Assembly: GCA_947629395.1 (NCBI GenBank)
Contig: CANRDQ010000010.1
Location: 1 to 38,111 of the forward strand
Source: an uncultured Bacilli bacterium
GTDB taxonomy: Bacteria; Bacillota_I; Bacilli_A; RF39; UBA660
Length of the DNA: 38,111 nt
Direction: 5' to 3'
The position numbers were made by a program, and so were the translations under genes. The notes beneath the pieces were generated by a model that worked only from the letters and a program-made list of their open reading frames with translations, had not been told where the DNA came from and did no database searches. This document shows, in pieces, positions 34,761 through 38,111 of the stretch. Positions within the stretch are counted from its first letter, which is position 1. The number at the start of each line of letters is the position of its first letter.

Positions 34761-34787
34761 GTATTTCTTAATATAATGTGATATACT
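34759..34787 (+). promoter_or_regulatory. Promoter of the 284-aa gene
   Basis: -35 TTGTAT (34759-34764), 17-bp spacer, extended -10 TGATATACT with hexamer 34782-34787. The -35 begins at the end of the preceding terminator's T run. Confidence 0.7.
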
Positions 34788-34818
34788 ATAGGTATAAAGA
34801 TAGGTGGTGTTTAAATAT

Positions 34819-35673
34819 ATGGATACTACAATGCATATAATCAAAAACGGGCATGTAACTAGTTTAGACACATCTGAAGAAGCGTCGGCGTACTTAGATA
34901 GTCCAAATTCTGAACTAGTTACTAAGTATACGAATGAAGGTTGTTCTCTTCTTGCATATGACAACAATGAAAATTTAACTTGTCATATTTCCAGCAAAAT
35001 AACTTATGATGATTTTACAGAAATCTTAAGTACAATTCAATCGTTAAAGAAAGAAAAGCAACATCTTTCAAAATTTAAATGTTTCAATTATTTACAGGAT
35101 GGGGATTATGACTCTATTGATAATATCAGTAGAAGTTCTATTGAACCATTAATTGTTACTTTATGTAGTGATAAAATTGGAACTATATCTGCGCATAATA
35201 AAAAGCGTTTAGATAACTTTAGAAATTATAATTTAAACAAAATGTTGATGGGAGAAATTTCTTATTCTCATGATTTACCTATGACTGCTAGTAGTTCTGG
35301 TTTAATTATAATTGGACAAGACTTTGTAGATAAGAAAGCTCTCAATAAGAGAACTCATGAAGAGTTATTTCAAGCTACTATGAAAAAGAATCATAATAAA
35401 GATATTACCTCTTCAGAATTTTATAGACAAGAACATGGAATTTTAGGATATATAGTTAGAAATACTGTAACTGTATTATCTGCAAGTGAAATTAATGATT
35501 TTCAAAGAGAAGAACTTTCTAAATTTAAGGAAGAAATTAAAGACTTTCAAACTAAAACTCATATGCCCGTTATAGTTGATGTTGGTGTAGTCAAAGATAA
35601 TCAAATTAATTCGGTATCAGGACTTGATGGTTTCGATACTTTAATTAATAAACAAAAAAATAGAACTTTATAG
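34819..35673 (+). CDS. Hypothetical protein, 284 aa
   Basis: I do not recognise this family. No signal peptide or membrane helix is seen, so it should be cytoplasmic. It is mixed helix and strand, hydrophilic, with a helical stretch IQSLKKEKQHLSKF, a LPMTASSSGLIIIGQDFVD segment, and a late charged helix (REELSKFKEEIKDF). A HEELFQATMKKNH segment offers several histidines, but no clear metal motif. I take the ATG at 34819; the frame opens at a GTG five codons earlier, on the GGTGGTG ribosome site. Stop is TAG. Converges with rbfA. Confidence 0.82.
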   Translation: MDTTMHIIKNGHVTSLDTSEEASAYLDSPNSELVTKYTNEGCSLLAYDNNENLTCHISSKITYDDFTEILSTIQSLKKEKQHLSKFKCFNYLQDGDYDSIDNISRSSIEPLIVTLCSDKIGTISAHNKKRLDNFRNYNLNKMLMGEISYSHDLPMTASSSGLIIIGQDFVDKKALNKRTHEELFQATMKKNHNKDITSSEFYRQEHGILGYIVRNTVTVLSASEINDFQREELSKFKEEIKDFQTKTHMPVIVDVGVVKDNQINSVSGLDGFDTLINKQKNRTL

Positions 35674-35686
35674 GTTCTATTTTTTT
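35654..35686. terminator. Bidirectional terminator
   Basis: Thirteen-base arms (35654-35666 and 35674-35686), 7-nt loop. It ends both the 284-aa gene (plus) and the infB-rbfA operon (minus), overlapping both stop codons. Confidence 0.92.
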
Positions 35687-36027
35687 TCGTCTTTATGAAT
35701 GTTTTCAATAATATTTTCAATATTTTGTCCATACTCTACTGATTCATCATAATAGAATTTTAATTCTGGAGTATGACGTATTTCGATTCTCTCACTTAAA
35801 CATTTACGAATAAAGGGAGAAGCTTTTTCTAAGGATTGCATTACTTCTTTTTTTATAGAATCATCTAGTAAACGGAAATATACTTTAGCAAAACTTAAAT
35901 CATTAGTAATATCGACATCAGTGATAATTACTGATTTTAAAAGTTCATTTTTTACTTCTGTTTCTAGAATAACACTTATTTCACGGACAAAGCTGTGATT
36001 TAAACGTTCAATTTTAATTCTATTCAT
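35677..36027 (-). CDS. rbfA: Ribosome-binding factor A
   Basis: A 116-aa KH-like protein needed for 16S maturation and cold growth. Marks: RIKIERLNHSFVREIS, VIITDVDITNDLSFAKVYF and the end RIEIRHTPELKFYYDESVEYG. The ATG overlaps the infB stop by one base (TAATG) with a weak ribosome site, so translation is coupled. In Bacillus truB follows; here the operon ends after rbfA and truB lies 10 kb away. Confidence 0.97.
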   Translation of the reverse strand: MNRIKIERLNHSFVREISVILETEVKNELLKSVIITDVDITNDLSFAKVYFRLLDDSIKKEVMQSLEKASPFIRKCLSERIEIRHTPELKFYYDESVEYGQNIENIIENIHKDEKK

Positions 36028-38111
36028 TATTTTCTTTCTATTTCTACTAATTCATAAAGTTCAATCATGTCGCCTTCTTTGTAATCTTGGCAACCATCTA
36101 AAGTAATTCCGCAATCCATTCCTTTGGTAACTTCTTTAACTTGATCTTTTTCATGTTGAAGAGTTTTAACTTTTCCATTATAGACAACAACATCATCTCT
36201 AATAATTCTAGCTTTGGCATTGTTAGTAACTTTTCCACTAACTACATGACAACCAGCTATTCTTCCTACTTTAGAGAACTTAAATAATTGTCTAATTTCA
36301 GCAGTACCAATAACTTTTTCTTCAAACTCAGGATCAAGCATCCCTTTCATAGCACTTTCCATTTCTTCTACTACTTTATAAATAATATCGTAAGTTCTAA
36401 TTTCAATATGTCTTTCTTCAGCTTCATCCATAAGTTTAGCATTAGCTCTAACATTGAAACCGATGATAATAGCATTACTAGCTTCAGCTAGAACGATATC
36501 TGATTGGGTAATAGCTCCTACTCCCGCTCTAACAACAGAAATTCTTACTCCTTCAACATCGATTTTTTCTAAAGAGTTTTTAACAGCTTCTAGGCTTCCA
36601 TTAACATCTGCTTTTAAAACAACATTAATTTTTTTAACTCCTTCTTGAATTTGACTAAATAATTCATCAAGAGACATACCACTTTTATTATTGTCTTTAA
36701 CTTTAGCACGAGCTTCACGTTCTAGGGCTATTTGTTTAGCTTGCTTTTCTGTTTCAAAAGCCATAAATTTATCTCCAGCTGATGGTAAAGTATTTAATCC
36801 CGTTACTTCTACAGGAGTTGATGGTAAAGCTTCAACTATATCTTTTCCTAAATCATTAGTTAAAGTACGTACTTTCCCAAAACCAGTACCAACAACAATA
36901 GGATCACTTAAACGTAGTGTTCCGTTTTGAATTAACATTGTTACTTTACTACCAACGTGTTTATCTTTTTTACTTTCAATAACAACTCCAGTAGCATAAC
37001 GTGCTGGGTTAGCTTTGTATTCATTAAGTTCGGCAATTAAAAGAATATTTTCTAGTAATTTATCAATTCCTTCTCCGGTATGAGCTGAAATTTTATTGAC
37101 GATAACATCTCCACCCCATTCTTCTGGAGTTAGACCATTCTCAACAAGTTCACTCATAACACGGTCAGGGTTTGCATTTTCTTTATCAATTTTATTAATA
37201 GCAACGATAATAGGTACATCAGCAGCTTTAGCATGGTCTATTGCCTCTTTAGTTTGTGGCATTACTCCATCATCTGCCGCTACTATGATAATAACAATAT
37301 CTGTAACACTAGCTCCACGAGCTCTCATTTCTGTAAAAGCTTCATGTCCTGGTGTATCAATAAAAGTAATCTTTTTACCATTTACTTCAACTTGATAAGC
37401 TCCAATAGCTTGAGTAATTCCTCCAGCTTCGCCACCTACGACATTAGTTTTACGAATTTTATCAAGTAAAGTAGTTTTTCCATGATCAACGTGTCCCATA
37501 ATTGTAACTACAGGTGGACGTTCTACTAAGTTTTTAGGATCATCTTCTATTTCAAAATTTTCAAAATTAGAAATATCAGCAGTTTCTTCTTTCTTTAATA
37601 TTTTATCGTATTCACTAGCTAAAACTTCGGCTGTATCGTAGTCAATACTTTGATTAAGACTACTCATTACTCCTAGTCCCATTAGTTTTTTAATAATTTC
37701 AGTTGGCGCAACTCCTAAACGTTCTGCGAAACTAGAAACACTCATTCCTGCTTCATATAAAACTTCATTATCTTTTTGTTTCTTTTCGTTACTTTGTAAT
37801 TTTTCTTTTTGTTTATAAATTTTCTTTCTTTGTTTTTTGAAATCTTCTTTATTTTCTTTTTTCTTTTTATTTCTTTTGGTAAATTTCTCTTCATTTTTAG
37901 TATTATCTAAATCGATATTAGTTCCTTCTGCTAAAGACATAACGTGATCAAACTCTTCATCATCATAGTTATCTTCTACTTCATCACTATCACTTTCTTC
38001 TTCACTATCATCAGTAGCACTGTTTTGAACTTCATTATCTAATAAGATAATATCTTCTTCTCCTAGTTCGGTATTTTCATCTTGAAAATCAATTCCTAAT
38101 TTTTCGCATAG
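36027..38111 (-). CDS. infB: Translation initiation factor IF-2 (5' end beyond window)
   Basis: GTPase that brings initiator tRNA to the 30S and promotes subunit joining. GHVDHGKTT (G1), [20 protein letters not shown] (G3) and NKID (G4) are intact, with full C-terminal domains. Before the GTPase lies an IF2-N module ([24 protein letters not shown]) and a Lys-rich stretch. An ATG at 37940 has no good ribosome site, and the frame stays open for 57 more codons to the window edge. Those codons encode a very acidic run ([15 protein letters not shown], then DDEEF) preceded by LCEKLGIDF. The other two minus frames are closed here, so the real start is probably outside the window. Confidence 0.96.
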   Translation of the reverse strand, partial: LCEKLGIDFQDENTELGEEDIILLDNEVQNSATDDSEEESDSDEVEDNYDDEEFDHVMSLAEGTNIDLDNTKNEEKFTKRNKKKKENKEDFKKQRKKIYKQKEKLQSNEKKQKDNEVLYEAGMSVSSFAERLGVAPTEIIKKLMGLGVMSSLNQSIDYDTAEVLASEYDKILKKEETADISNFENFEIEDDPKNLVERPPVVTIMGHVDHGKTTLLDKIRKTNVVGGEAGGITQAIGAYQVEVNGKKITFIDTPGHEAFTEMRARGASVTDIVIIIVAADDGVMPQTKEAIDHAKAADVPIIVAINKIDKENANPDRVMSELVENGLTPEEWGGDVIVNKISAHTGEGIDKLLENILLIAELNEYKANPARYATGVVIESKKDKHVGSKVTMLIQNGTLRLSDPIVVGTGFGKVRTLTNDLGKDIVEALPSTPVEVTGLNTLPSAGDKFMAFETEKQAKQIALEREARAKVKDNNKSGMSLDELFSQIQEGVKKINVVLKADVNGSLEAVKNSLEKIDVEGVRISVVRAGVGAITQSDIVLAEASNAIIIGFNVRANAKLMDEAEERHIEIRTYDIIYKVVEEMESAMKGMLDPEFEEKVIGTAEIRQLFKFSKVGRIAGCHVVSGKVTNNAKARIIRDDVVVYNGKVKTLQHEKDQVKEVTKGMDCGITLDGCQDYKEGDMIELYELVEIERK

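Noticed and set aside
37096..37469. Plus-strand frames of 78-99 codons inside infB
   Set aside because: Antisense shadows of the conserved GTPase domain, without ribosome sites.
192..38111. TGA read as tryptophan (Mycoplasma code)
   Set aside because: Every gene is full length under the standard code and tryptophans are TGG.

Overview
The window is a very AT-rich stretch of a low-GC Gram-positive (Bacillota) chromosome read with the standard code. The sporulation genes gpr and spoIIP, the divergent rpsT/gpr pair followed by spoIIP and lepA-hemW, and the infB-rbfA order all recall Bacillus-type synteny. The short intergenic regions, many lysine/asparagine-rich hypothetical proteins and small genes fit an uncultured gut-type lineage of Bacilli (Erysipelotrichales/RF39-like). 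That placement is inference; no rRNA is present. All 32 protein genes with a visible stop end in TAA (28) or TAG (4), none in TGA, and tryptophan is TGG.

Layout. 0.2-4.7 kb: topA, an unknown 200-aa protein, and a MurF-type ligase whose front part is a membrane region. 4.9-8.4 kb: an exported 168-aa protein and an ABC ATPase fused to an FtsX-type permease, behind a structured leader that carries a possible 35-codon ORF. 8.5-11.4 kb: a 950-aa protein of five tandem units with phage tail-fibre-like motifs, preceded by a leader of about 280 nt that looks like a transcription attenuator. 11.9-12.1 kb: tRNA-Pro(UGG) and tRNA-Arg(ACG). 12.2-16.1 kb: an ABC-F ATPase, an NrtR-like Nudix/winged-helix protein and a membrane-anchored unknown. 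16.2-19.2 kb: pflB-pflA for anaerobic pyruvate cleavage. 19.3-22.4 kb: a J2-like RNase J with a damaged active site, RNase III and a Zn-finger membrane protein. 22.5-23.6 kb (plus strand): yidD and a ZnuA-like lipoprotein. 23.7-29.9 kb: the operon lepA-hemW-HD hydrolase-tmk-(VanY::TruB)-alkD. 30.0-33.3 kb: Nudix hydrolase, a small membrane protein, spoIIP, gpr, and divergent rpsT. 33.3-35.7 kb: a zinc-ribbon membrane protein, a transglutaminase-like protein and an unknown. 35.7-38.1 kb: rbfA and infB, which runs off the right edge still in frame.

Most genes are housekeeping: translation (infB, rbfA, lepA, rpsT, tRNAs, truB), RNA decay (rnj, rnc), envelope (murF, yidD, VanY domain), fermentation (pfl) and DNA upkeep (topA, tmk, alkD). 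The most unusual items are the in-frame fusion of a D,D-carboxypeptidase (VanY/M15B) to the tRNA pseudouridine synthase TruB, the attenuator-like leader in front of the five-repeat tail-fibre-like protein, the sequestered-SD leader before the exported protein, and the MurF whose usual substrate-binding domain is replaced by membrane helices. Promoters in the window repeatedly use the extended -10 form TGnTATAAT.
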